From NCBI GenBank assembly GCA_021234155.1, contig JAJEKV010000051.1:6918761-6982760 (forward strand): a stretch of 64,000 bases of DNA, in the 5' to 3' direction. Positions 55,511 to 64,000 of the stretch are shown piece by piece. Source of the DNA: Isoetes taiwanensis (lineage: Eukaryota > Streptophyta > Lycopodiopsida > Isoetales > Isoetaceae). The notes under the pieces are model-generated. The model had not been told where the DNA came from and did not search any database. It worked only from the letters and a program-made list of their open reading frames with translations. Within the stretch, counting starts at the first letter, position 1, and each line of letters opens with the position of its first letter. Both the position numbers and the translations under genes were made by a program.

Positions 55511-55749
55511 TTCACCAAAACTAGAGGAAGATCCAAAATACAAGACAATTAATGGCAGTTCTCCACCCAACCGGGCCAATCAGTGTTAAGATCTGGCAGA
55601 TTTAACATCAAGCAGAAGGCAATGGCAAATCATCAGCAAGGGTCAGGATTATTGGCAAAAGAACTCGATTGGCTTAAAGGACGGAGTTGGTCGATGGCAG
55701 ATCCATTTGTAGCAGCTTGTTGGAGATGATCGGAAAACTGAATTGAGGT

Positions 55750-56070
55750 CGTTGGTGCAGACCCCTTGAAGATTCGATGCAGCCTATTTATGTCAGAAGC
55801 TTACCCCTCTTCAAAAAGTGTGTGGCCCTTTTCCAATTACAGCTCTATCTATTTTTGTCAAAGCCTTATATTTCTTTACCATTAAATAATATCTTATAAG
55901 ATATTATTTAACTACTACTACTAATATAAGATGTCTTTGCCAATTTAACTGCCTTGCCTTGCCATTAAATCACTAGTCTTACATGCCCATGCTAGTCTGC
56001 CAAGACTAACGTTCAAGGCCACTCCCCCGAGCTACCATACCCATAACAATTTCTCCCTTTCTGGAGGCAA
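55750..56070 (-). repeat. Possible LTR and polypurine tract of a gag-bearing gypsy element
   Basis: On the minus strand AGAAAGGGAGAAATTG (about 56,050-56,065) is a polypurine-type tract. TGTTATGGGTATGG follows, the usual plant gypsy border. The stretch down to about 55,750 would be the LTR. The far end is not defined. Confidence 0.4.
55882..55911. repeat. 30-bp perfect AT palindrome
   Basis: TTAAATAATATCTTA (55,882-55,896) is followed directly by its exact inverse (55,897-55,911) with no loop. Confidence 0.95.
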
Positions 56071-56570
56071 CTGTCCTCAGTTGTGTCCATAAACGATTAA
56101 GCACTATCTTAATTTGTGTAATTGAGCACCAACTCAATATGTTTTTAGGTTCAAATTTAAGTTAATGATCTCACAAATAGCACCAACTATTCATGACGGT
56201 CATATTCGTTGAGGCTAAGGAGTTAGGGTAAGGTATGACAAGTTTTAAATTACCCTACGGGGATGTAAAATAATTGTCAAGGTCTAAGATTATACTAATT
56301 TAATTAAACTTCTAATTACAAGGATTGGGTTAAGTTTATACGAATTTTGGGTTTCATTGAGGCACCAACCTCCACCAGTAGCACCAACTACCTGCTTGCA
56401 ATTTGTTTAAACACCAGTCTAAAATCGCCAAATTCATCCATTAATATTAAACAATATGGCACCAACCATAGTTTTGTACTTTATTAATGGTATGAATAAT
56501 CATCATGAGAAAACATAACAATTAAAGATATAAAATATCTAAGTTCTAGACTGAATCCTTAATCACTCTG

Positions 56571-57712
56571 CTATTTACCAGACAAATAGTAATCGATCTT
56601 TAGATTGCTCTTCTCTTCTTCCATATGCACTATATGAGCTGCTTTCTTCTCCGCTTTTAATTTCTCAGCTTCATATAGTTTTGTTTCTGATTCCTCTATA
56701 TGCACATTATACATTTTACCCTCAATGCTTTTTCTTGGTTGCAGAGGATATTCAGACCTTGTAACAACCTTATTCTTAAGACAATACCTCTTATAGTGAT
56801 TTCCACCACAATGGAAACATTGTATATCACTGGACTTAACCATGCTTCCTTTCTTTTGCTCAAATGCATTCTCGAAAGATTCCGCATCTACCTCCTTTCT
56901 CTTTTTCCGTTTCCCCGCGTTCTCATCATCTGGGTGTATGGCTGCCATGCATAACTTCTTTTTGCTTTCGGATTAATCTTTAACGCGGCAGAAGATGCAT
57001 AAGTTATGGCATCTCTTAAGTCTTTGAGCTTTGAGTAACTAACTTCGCTGGAGATCTCCATGCATAATCCATTGATGTAGTTCCTCGTCAATTCTTGAGC
57101 GTCCATGTTATTCATCTGTGCAGCCAAGTGACTGAATTTCATAGTGAAATCATTCATAGTCTCCTTCTCTGTTTGTTGAATATGATCCTATTCTCTTTGG
57201 ATTACTTGGTAATAATCTGGAGGCAGGTATTGCACTTTAAACTCCTTCCTGAAATTTTCCCAATTACTTATTATTGGATCTAGACGCTTTCTTCCCTCCC
57301 TGCCACCATAGCTGCACAGTTCCTTTCAAATATATATCCATGGCACCTAGCTTTTCTTCCTCCATTGCTTCAACTCGCTTTAAGAACGAATTCCAAGTGC
57401 TCATAAATCCAATAGCATGTGTGGGCTTAGCAGAATATCTACAGAAGGAAGACATGTCAGACTTTCCCAACCATTTGCACTTATTCTTTTTACTGCGAAG
57501 AGTTTCTTTCTCACTTGGAAGAGGCGGATTTATGGAGCAGGATCAGAAGGTAATGGAGATGATATTGCAGCTTGTACAGATTCTGGATTTGGAAAGGAAT
57601 TATTAGGAGCTACAGAAGTTCTCATATTATGCAACAATTCCTCATTTACATAACCTAGTGCAATTGCCAGATGCTCTAATTTCCTGATTGCCTCTTCTTG
57701 AGATTCAGGCAT
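56571..57712 (-). pseudogene. Ty3/gypsy gag with zinc knuckle, broken
   Basis: The minus-strand pieces in order are MPESQEEAIRKLEHLAIALG, a capsid segment (WNSFLKRVEAMEEEKLGAMD, then YLKGTVQLWWQ), MNDFTMKFSHLAAQ with YINGLCMEI (C-terminal capsid), then FHCGGNHYKRYC, a short CCHC knuckle. This is the order of a Retrotrans_gag protein, which packages element RNA. Frame changes near 57,500, 57,200 and 56,920 inactivate it. Pol is absent, so this was an internally deleted element. The pol at 53.7-55.5 kb lies beyond its LTR and may belong to another copy. Confidence 0.75.
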
Positions 57713-57972
57713 AGAACACTACAAGAGAATAAATAATCTAAGCCACTAGTTTCATCATTTATTTGCTTAAAATCGCACTTTCAATTTTTTTATTTTCATA
57801 CAATAAGTGACGGTAGCTGTTGATGAAATCACGTCATCTATATCGTCACTTGTAGCATCACCAATAACAACAGTTGTTGTATCATATTTTATAGCATTGT
57901 AGTGGCATAATAGTATCATTTGTAGCATCATCTATAGATGCAGTTGTAATATCATGCATTTGTCCTTATGGT

Positions 57973-58290
57973 GCTATAATAGTGTTAGCTATAGAATCAC
58001 ATGTATTGCTATAATTAAACCATTCATAATGTCAGCACGAGCGCTATAATAGTGTCAGCTATAGCATCACCTGTATTGCTATAATTAAACTCATAATATC
58101 AACACGAACATCGTCCTTTATATTGTCCTTTTTAATGTGATTAGTATCAAATATACCATCATTGACAATGCCACATCTAACATGATTAGTATCAAATTAG
58201 CATCATTGACAATGCCACGTATAATATTAAATATAGCATCATTTCTAACATGACTAGTATCAAATTTAGCATCATTGACAATGCCACATA
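57973..58290. repeat. Diverged AT-rich tandem repeats
   Basis: Two 70-bp units start with GCTATAATAGTGT at 57,973 and 58,043. Three units of ATTAGTATCAAAT plus AGCATCATTGACAATGCCAC follow at about 58,141, 58,187 and 58,254. Confidence 0.85.
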
Positions 58291-58500
58291 TAATTTTGCT
58301 TTCAAGCAACCGCAATGTGTTTTGCCCTTTATTCCCATGCCGACTGTGCAAGCTCTAGTTTCCTTCGTGTTCAGAACAAATCTGCAACAAAATAGGGAAC
58401 TCAAATGAAAGGGTCCAAAAACCTTCATCAATTTTGCTTTCGAGCAACCTCAATGTGTTTTGCCCTCAATTTTGCTTTCAAGCAACCTCAATGGTATAAT

Positions 58501-58560
58501 GCGGGATGCACGATGCGGGTTGCGGGATGCGGGATGTGGGATGCGCGATGCGGGTTGCGT
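58501..58560. repeat. GATGCGGG minisatellite
   Basis: About seven imperfect units of GATGCGGGTTGCGG, GATGCGGG and close variants. Confidence 0.9.
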
Positions 58561-58716
58561 TTATCAGGTAAATATCGGAACCATAATAGTAGAATAGCAT
58601 ATTGGTTGGTAAAGGACGTAAAATTGCCAATCGGGGGCAGTCTGAGGGCAGACATTACACGACCAAGAATTTCAAGAAATGCTTGTTAATTCTTAAACTT
58701 ATTCTTAGTTAATCCC

Positions 58717-59076
58717 ATGCTCACGAGGGGCCCACACCACTACCTGCGCACCCATCTACCCATGAAAAAGCGCAGGGTGATTGCTTCCATTCGCACAGGT
58801 GCACACCACCTCCGCATTGAGACAGGGAGATGGATTCGGGAGCCGCGTGAGGACAGAGTCTGTCAGTGTTGTCAACAGGGCGCCATTGAGGATGAAAGTC
58901 ACGCCCTCCAGGCCTGTCCGGCGTACGAGCATATCCGGGCTCGGTATGCTCGGTTAGTTGTGCCCCATCAGGCCTTGCATGAGCTACTGAGCACGGCCTC
59001 TGTAGGCTTGTTGGGATCGTACCTCCGGGAGGTAATGGATACGCGAACTCAGTTATGCCCCCCTGTCCGACATTAA
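58717..59076 (+). pseudogene. LINE ORF2 C-terminal Cys/His domain
   Basis: An open 119-codon piece: MKKRRVIASIRTGAHHLRIE, TGRW, RVCQCCQQGAIEDESHALQA and CPAY, ending at 59,076. The matching part of LINE-B has KKRRAIAAIRTGSHYLRIET and CQCC...DEHHALQRCPAY. The CxCC...H...C pattern is the zinc-like domain that follows the RT in several LINE clades and probably helps bind RNA or DNA at the target. The RT and endonuclease are lost, so it is not a functional protein. Confidence 0.8.
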
Positions 59077-59142
59077 CCTCAGCTGTATTTGTGATTATGT
59101 ATATAACTATGCAGTATGTCAGCATCCTTATTGCTACTAAGG

Positions 59143-59185
59143 TTTTTCCCCCGAAAACCCTTCGGGGCGGGGGTTTTTTAATCCT
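59143..59185 (+). other. Conserved GC hairpin in the LINE 3' UTR
   Basis: CCCCCGAAAACCCTTCGGGG with GCGGGGG forms a strong stem followed by TTTTTTAATCC. LINE-B has the counterpart on the minus strand near 9,965-10,000 (CCTCCCAAGTGGGGG then TTTTTTCATCC), and E2 has CCTCGAAAACCCGAAAGGGC at 24,412. Confidence 0.7.
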
Positions 59186-59281
59186 GGTAGTAATACGCCT
59201 GCTGCTCTCTCTTTGTACTTGGGTCCCATAGGCCAGTTGGTCTCCGTGGACGATAAAATCATATTCTATTCTATTCTATTC

Positions 59282-59780
59282 TTTGAGTTACCGCTCCCTT
59301 TGGGTAAACGGAACGGAAGGAACATTCGTTACTATAATATGCAACCTCATAGCAGCGATTAGAAGATAATAATGTATAATAAATCAGACATAAACTATTT
59401 TGTATCTAAATCCGGGAGCACTGGGTCATAGACGGAATGCAACCACTACGATAGCACAGAAAAGAAGACACAATTCAATGGTGTCAAGCAACCAGGGGGA
59501 GATAAGCAGTTCACACCATCCAGGCTTCTTGTCTGAGATTTGAAATTTGAAATTAATAACCGTTTAACAAATAATAGTAGGAAAATATGTGTAGCTAATC
59601 CTAAATTCTAATTCTAATTTTAAATTTTCACTGGATTCCGTACTAATATAGTCGTAGGGGAGTGGCTCGAATAAGATAAGATAAGATAATATCAAATATA
59701 TGGGCATAGCATTGCATGGAATCCTAATGACGTGCCACACATTCGATGGATGGGGGAGCCGTTAACAATGATTAGCTGCG
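59282..59780. other. Intergenic DNA, no gene recognised
   Basis: AT-rich. It contains a short AAGAT repeat near 59,672-59,690. Confidence 0.5.
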
Positions 59781-59783
59781 GGA

Positions 59784-60584
59784 GTGGAAAACCAGAGTAT
59801 GATTGTCAGAAAGGTTTATAGGGCGCAGTACGATGCTTCTTACACACACATACGAAAAACTAGAAAAAAGATAGGACAAGATAAGACAAGACTAGTAATG
59901 AATAGCGACGGGCGGATAAGAGCGGGAACAAGGAAGCGAAACCCTAAAAGTTATCAGACAATAAGAGAGGATGAAGACGAGGAAGAACTCCATCTCAAGA
60001 ATTTGACAGATCCGGCAGCAATTCTTTTACAGTCCAAGCAACTAGCTCGCCCAAAGGGCGCCGAAAAAGATATGGATAGAGGCAAGAGAATCGTCAAATC
60101 ACAACCGGCCGATGAAGCAGTAACAAGGAAGCGGTTGAGATTTGGAATTCCTAGAAACCTTACAGTTCCATGGAATCCAGAGCTTGAAGAGGCAGACCCA
60201 TGGTGCATCTGTGAGCAGGATTGTTTGTGTTTGGAAAGGGGACTTTCGTCGTGCATCAACCGCGGTAGGGTTCACTGTCTTTTCTGTGATAGAATCCATC
60301 ATTCCCAATCGATGAAAGATGCAGGTTACAGTCTCCGTTTGCTGGAAGTCATGGGAGTTATGGCTGACAAGAACGATACAGTACGGAAGCAGGACAGGGA
60401 AAGAGTGATGGAGTGCTTCAGTTGGCTGCAAATGAACGCGACAATTCAGAAGTCGACATGCTATCAACATGAGCTATTGGTCGGAGATCTTGGAAACGTT
60501 TGTGTATTTTGCTGTGAAAAAATCCAACAGAATATATTTGCAAAGTCTTCATGGCGAGAAATGTCGAGAAGAAAAAGAAGATAG
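59784..60584 (+). CDS. Unrecognised 266-residue basic, cysteine-rich protein
   Basis: An intact frame starting MENQSMIVRKVYRAQYDASY. The first half is basic with an acidic patch (REDEDEEELH). Residues of about 143-182 hold a Cys/His cluster, WCICEQDCLCLERG...CINRGRVHCLFCDRIHH, and two further Cys pairs come near the end (CVFCCEK). The spacing suggests bound zinc but matches no family I can name. It stands 1.7 kb upstream of the LINE-D ORF1 and ahead of the monomer array, so it could be a separate gene, an older retroelement gag or an extra ORF of the LINE. No intron is needed. Confidence 0.4.
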   Translation: MENQSMIVRKVYRAQYDASYTHIRKTRKKIGQDKTRLVMNSDGRIRAGTRKRNPKSYQTIREDEDEEELHLKNLTDPAAILLQSKQLARPKGAEKDMDRGKRIVKSQPADEAVTRKRLRFGIPRNLTVPWNPELEEADPWCICEQDCLCLERGLSSCINRGRVHCLFCDRIHHSQSMKDAGYSLRLLEVMGVMADKNDTVRKQDRERVMECFSWLQMNATIQKSTCYQHELLVGDLGNVCVFCCEKIQQNIFAKSSWREMSRRKRR

Positions 60585-60899
60585 GGGAATCATCTACAGG
60601 TAAGAAGTCGGAAAAATGAACAGACCAAGGATAGACCAACGGGAAGAAGCCGAGCAGGCGACCCGAAGAAATTTTGTGTTTGCCATGTGTTTATTTTTGT
60701 GTTTATTTTTTGTTTCTTTCTTTTTTATGTTTGCCAATCCTTTGCTCCATGCTACTCTTCTGAATCAGCCCCTCGGCGAATCGTCCAAGATATGTATTTT
60801 GCATGTGCCAAAAATCTGAGATTTATAAAAATGAATATTGCCTTCAGAAAGGAGTGTGAATACATCTCCCGAATTGAAGAATGTACGTTTGGGATGTGA

Positions 60900-61370
60900 A
60901 CACGAATTATTTTTGCTAGTAAGATCTTCTGATAGAATGAGAAGGTGTAGTTACACTGTATAATGCGTCACGGAAATAGATAGGCAAGTAGAAAATGTCA
61001 CCCTTAGCAAAGTCCTCAAAGATAAAGGTAAGACTCTTATAACGTGGGAGGAATACAAACTATATTGTGAATAACAGGGAGTAAAATGACATGAATCCAA
61101 CGGGAGGCGACCACAAGGTGGGAAACAGAAATAACATCGACAAGGAGAGCCATATAACCCAGGTCAACAACAGGAGGCCTAGCCAGATATTAAGAGCAAT
61201 GACAAACACGGGTGGGATACAGAACAACAAAAACAAGAGTAAAGGACCCACGGCAACGAGAGACTTATATTTTGCATCTATATCCTATATCCTATGATAG
61301 ATGGAGAAGAACCCGACATAAAGCACGATATATACACCCAAAGAATGAGCAGATTTTGTACACCAGATGA
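60900..61370. other. Spacer before the monomer array
   Basis: No gene recognised. Read on the minus strand, 61,060-61,251 is hydrophobic, but this is a shadow of purine-rich DNA. Confidence 0.4.
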
Positions 61371-61945
61371 GTAAAAGGGGGAGGAGCAAGTTACGGGATA
61401 GAGAGGCCTGGCCTCCGCCGTACACCAGGATAGCGAGGGCCAGACCCACCAACTGGTATCCCGGACCACCATAAACTCTAGGGGTACAGTGGACATGATC
61501 CACATCAGCATGGTTGACACATCAACAAGAAGACCACACCACGCTACGGACAGGGGATTAAATCTCCAAGTAAGGAGCAGATGATATCTTCCACATCGAG
61601 CAAGAGGCGGACGGAGTAAGATACGGGACAGAGAGGTCCAGCCTCCGCCGTACACTATGATAGCGAGGGCTAGACCCACCAACTGGTATCCCGAACCACC
61701 ATAAGCTTGAACTCTCGTGGCCTAGCAGACATGATCCACAGCAATATGATTGACACGTCAGCAAGGAGGCCACATCATGTTATGGACAGAGAATTAAAAC
61801 TCCAAGTAAGGAGCCAATAATATCTTCATATCGAGTAAAAGGCGGATGGAGTAAGATAGGGAACAGAGAGGCCCAGCCTCTGTCGTACACCAGGATAGCG
61901 AGGGCTAGACTCACCAACTGGTATCCCGGACCACCATAAACTTGA
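61370..61945 (+). repeat. 230-235-bp tandem monomers upstream of LINE-D ORF1
   Basis: Three units carry GAGAGGCC...CCTCCGCCGTACACCA and CACCAACTGGTATCCCGGAC, aligned at 61,401, 61,631 and 61,866. The spacing is 230 and 235 bp, and the outer units are partial. Confidence 0.95.
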
Positions 61946-62338
61946 CCCCGCTATTCGGCTCACTGCATTTGGCTCACTGTATAGTATACGTAAGATGCAT
62001 CGGCATGATTAGAGAGTCGGCAGAAAAGATACAACACAATCAGATCAAAAGGTGAGTGCGCCAACCAACAGAATCAGCGGATTGGCGACCCCAAATTCCC
62101 TCATTATCAGAACAGACGGGAGACAATAAAGACCAGAATTACGGGCACTGCGAAAATAGCAATTTGAATAATACAGAGAAGTGGGCAGAATATTAATTAT
62201 GGGATTTTCAAAACAGGTACCGTTATGATAACAAATAAAACCCTGGGAAATGAAGCGGCTTTGATACCAGAGTAGAATCCTTAGCTCTATAGCCGCAGCC
62301 GGAAGAAAGTCACTGCTACACATCACACCCAAGGCACA

Positions 62339-62956
62339 ATGACAGACCACACAGCCAACAGCCAACAGAAGAAAGGGGATACGACAAAGACACCAGTGAG
62401 CCAGCAAGATTTCAGGGATTTCTTGGCCCAAATGAACAAGCAGCTAGAGACCAGAATCCCAAGCATAGAGGCACTCAATACATTGGCGAAAACAGCCAAC
62501 CGCAACAAGATAGCCATATCCAGCATGGATGTCATAATACAAGGGGTCGAGAGGACGAGCGAAAAGATGCAACGGAGGATAGACGAAATCGAGGAAGAAA
62601 AAGCCAAGCTCATGCAGAGGTTGGTTGACCTAGAAAAGGTGAATGTTGAGTTAGATGCATGGGAATCTTTTGATAAAATAAAACTGCACATCATGGAATT
62701 TGAGGAACAAAATAGGATTAAACATGATGTTAGGCTGATAGGAGTGGCAGAGAAACCTAATGAAGATACATATCGAGTTACTGCAGAGGTACTGGAAATA
62801 GTTTTCAAGGAGCATCGAAGCATAATCGCCAAGGCAATACGCTCGGGTCAATGGAGGGGACGAGCAAGACACATAAATCTGACGCTCAGGGATATGGCAG
62901 CCAAGGAGCGAATACTGCACATGGGATCCAGATTGAGAAATGGAATCAAGGTGTAG
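62339..62956 (+). CDS. LINE-D ORF1, L1 ORF1p-like coiled-coil RNA-binding protein
   Basis: A 205-residue intact frame. The N-terminus MTDHTANSQQKKGDTTKTPV is polar. About residues 35-105 form a coiled coil (MQRRIDEIEEEKAKLMQRLV...). Residues of about 120-200 match the RRM/C-terminal layout of L1 ORF1p (Transposase_22): DVRLIGVAEKPNED, then VLEIVFKEHR, RGRARHINLTLRDMAAKERI. ORF1p trimers coat the element RNA and act as chaperones. The protein is shorter than mammalian ORF1p and may be cut at the C-terminus, because the stop comes soon after KERILHMGSRL. Confidence 0.8.
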   Translation: MTDHTANSQQKKGDTTKTPVSQQDFRDFLAQMNKQLETRIPSIEALNTLAKTANRNKIAISSMDVIIQGVERTSEKMQRRIDEIEEEKAKLMQRLVDLEKVNVELDAWESFDKIKLHIMEFEEQNRIKHDVRLIGVAEKPNEDTYRVTAEVLEIVFKEHRSIIAKAIRSGQWRGRARHINLTLRDMAAKERILHMGSRLRNGIKV

Positions 62957-63369
62957 GAAGCACTAACAGTCATGCAGCGGCAGGGGCTGCACAGAGAACT
63001 GGCCAAGGCCATGGAACTGAATCAAGCAGGGATACAAGCAGGAGTCAGGCATGGGAAAGTGTATCTGCACAAGCAGATCAGGGACCAACTAATCCTGGGA
63101 CATAACTAGAACGCAGGGAGACTGGAAGCCATAAAACACCCCACCGATGACAACACAGGGGTTGGATGGAGTGGGCCCAGTAGAGATGACTCCGCAAAGG
63201 ACCACAGCCAGTGCAACGTAAGGGAGAAGAGGAAACCGGGGGGGGGAGGAGCATGTACATCGAGACGGGAAAATGGGCCCAGTCTCAACATCAAAAAACA
63301 GGGGACGACCCAGGAGGATAAAATGGGTCAGAACAAATAGATAATCTAAAGGAACAGCCCAGAGGGAAG

Positions 63370-64000
63370 AGACGCTGACCATTTGGTACTGGAACTGCAT
63401 AGGGTATCCGTGTGATGATGAGGAAAGACTCGAGGAGGCTCATAACTACGACATAATATGCCTGGTGGAAACATGAGAGCACAATGTAAAGAGACTACCG
63501 GAGGAGGAAGGATATAGGTTATTCACGTGCTGGAAAGACAAGGATTTTAAGATAGAAGAGGGAGTGCAGGATTAGCATGCTATGTAAGAGAAAGTATAGC
63601 CAATAGTGTATGTATTTTACATTTGGATATCAATAAAAGATACATGGTACTAGGCATTCAATTGCAAAATAAAAATGGTTAACCCTTATTGTAGCATACT
63701 ACCCACCAAACAGTGACAGACTGGAATCAATGGATCTAGGGGAAAGTATGATGAAATGGAAAGATCAGGGACCTATGATACTGATGGGGGGCCTGAATGC
63801 CAGAACAGGACAGGAACAAGCATAGATCATGAATATGGACGAGAACACAAGCATGGAAAAGAAATACGGAAGACAGGGCAGAAGTCAATGCTAAAGGGGA
63901 ACTATTAATAGAAGTATGTATAGCAACAGGAGTAATTATAGCCAACGGGGCACAGAAGTGGCAAGGATCAGGGGAATTTACGAGCCAGAATGCACACGGG
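63370..64000 (+). pseudogene. LINE-D ORF2, start of the endonuclease, broken
   Basis: TIWYWNCIGYPCDDEERLEE, then AHNYDIICLVET, opens an APE-type endonuclease domain. LTLIVAYYPPNSDRLESMDL and GPMILMGGLNARTG (GDxN position, here GGLN) follow in another frame. A stop after ICLVET, a frame change near 63,560 and later stops show it is inactive. The Asp to Gly change in GDLN would also harm catalysis. It continues beyond the window. Confidence 0.8.

Larger units (their letters stand above)
58700..59281 (+). mobile_element. LINE-B relative, 3' end only, with TATTC tail
   Basis: A 5'-truncated LINE holding the C-terminal Cys/His domain and the 3' UTR. The motif CATAGGCCAGTTGGTCTCCG, then TGGACGATAAAAT, aligns with the LINE-B end, and the tail is ATTCT repeats (59,261-59,281). 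A GC hairpin lies in the 3' UTR. The left edge and target duplication were not resolved. Confidence 0.8.
61370..64000 (+). mobile_element. LINE-D: 5' part of a LINE with monomeric 5' UTR
   Basis: The tandem monomers, a 390-bp leader, ORF1 (62,339-62,956) and the start of an endonuclease (from about 63,370) form the 5' half of a LINE that continues past the window. The layout resembles L1 elements with promoter monomers. The left edge may lie further upstream. Confidence 0.75.

Noticed and set aside
59784-60584. Naming the cysteine-rich ORF as a RING or PHD finger.
   Set aside because: The Cys/His spacing does not fit either pattern, so no name is given.

Overview
The window is nuclear DNA of a land plant, built mostly of mobile elements nested inside one another, with very few intact genes. 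The evidence is a spliced cytoplasmic ribosomal protein gene (eL39) with GT-AG introns and a telo-box, a TIC32-like short-chain dehydrogenase, plant-type Copia, Ty3/gypsy and L1 elements, and a captured fragment of a WAK-associated cysteine domain. A seedless plant such as a fern or lycophyte is a reasonable guess from the transposase family at 40.6-43.6 kb, but the sequence alone does not fix the species.

Layout. 1-29.6 kb is a decayed Ty1/Copia element on the plus strand, cut twice. The first cut (2,774-24,620) holds two head-to-tail copies of an unclassified element with shared ends, E1 (20.7 kb) and E2 (1.2 kb), each bounded by GAA. E1 carries an L1-type LINE (LINE-A, minus, 5,009-14,930, perfect 14-bp target duplication), and LINE-A is itself split by a GC-richer LINE with a CTTC-repeat tail (LINE-B, 9,814-14,640). 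Also in E1, a 2.28-kb block (16,405-18,683) recurs at 20,601-22,850 in circularly permuted order. The second cut (24,949-28,803) is a 3.86-kb TIR element flanked by TTAA. It carries subterminal GGTATAAATTTATACC palindromes and a WAK-associated domain fragment.

30.0-39.5 kb is a domain of minus-strand, intron-containing coding sequence: an FCP1/HAD-like gene with an intact two-exon model, and an unrecognised, decaying multi-exon gene. It is peppered with more than a dozen short palindromes (core CGACTCGCGAGTCG), at least two of them in a small intron. A 5'-truncated relative of LINE-A (LINE-C, plus, 35,670-37,131, perfect 15-bp duplication) sits in this domain. LINE-A and LINE-C share a third open reading frame after ORF2 whose protein is conserved despite heavy silent divergence. 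This is the best candidate for an undescribed function in the window.

40.3-43.6 kb is a decayed DDE-type transposase gene. 43.6-48.4 kb is AT-rich and gene-poor, with a SINE-like sequence and local duplications. 48.46-50.02 kb is the host gene island: eL39 (minus) and the SDR (plus), head to head with 271 bp between start codons. 50.7-58.4 kb holds degenerate retroelement pieces (gypsy pol, gypsy gag, a possible LTR). 58.7-59.3 kb is the 3' end of a LINE-B relative. 59.8-64 kb holds an unrecognised cysteine-rich ORF and then a LINE (LINE-D) with tandem 5' monomers, a coiled-coil ORF1 and a decayed endonuclease running off the window.

Only eL39, the SDR and possibly the HAD gene look like functioning host genes. 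The rest records successive waves of insertion: Copia first, then E1/E2, then LINE-A, then LINE-B.
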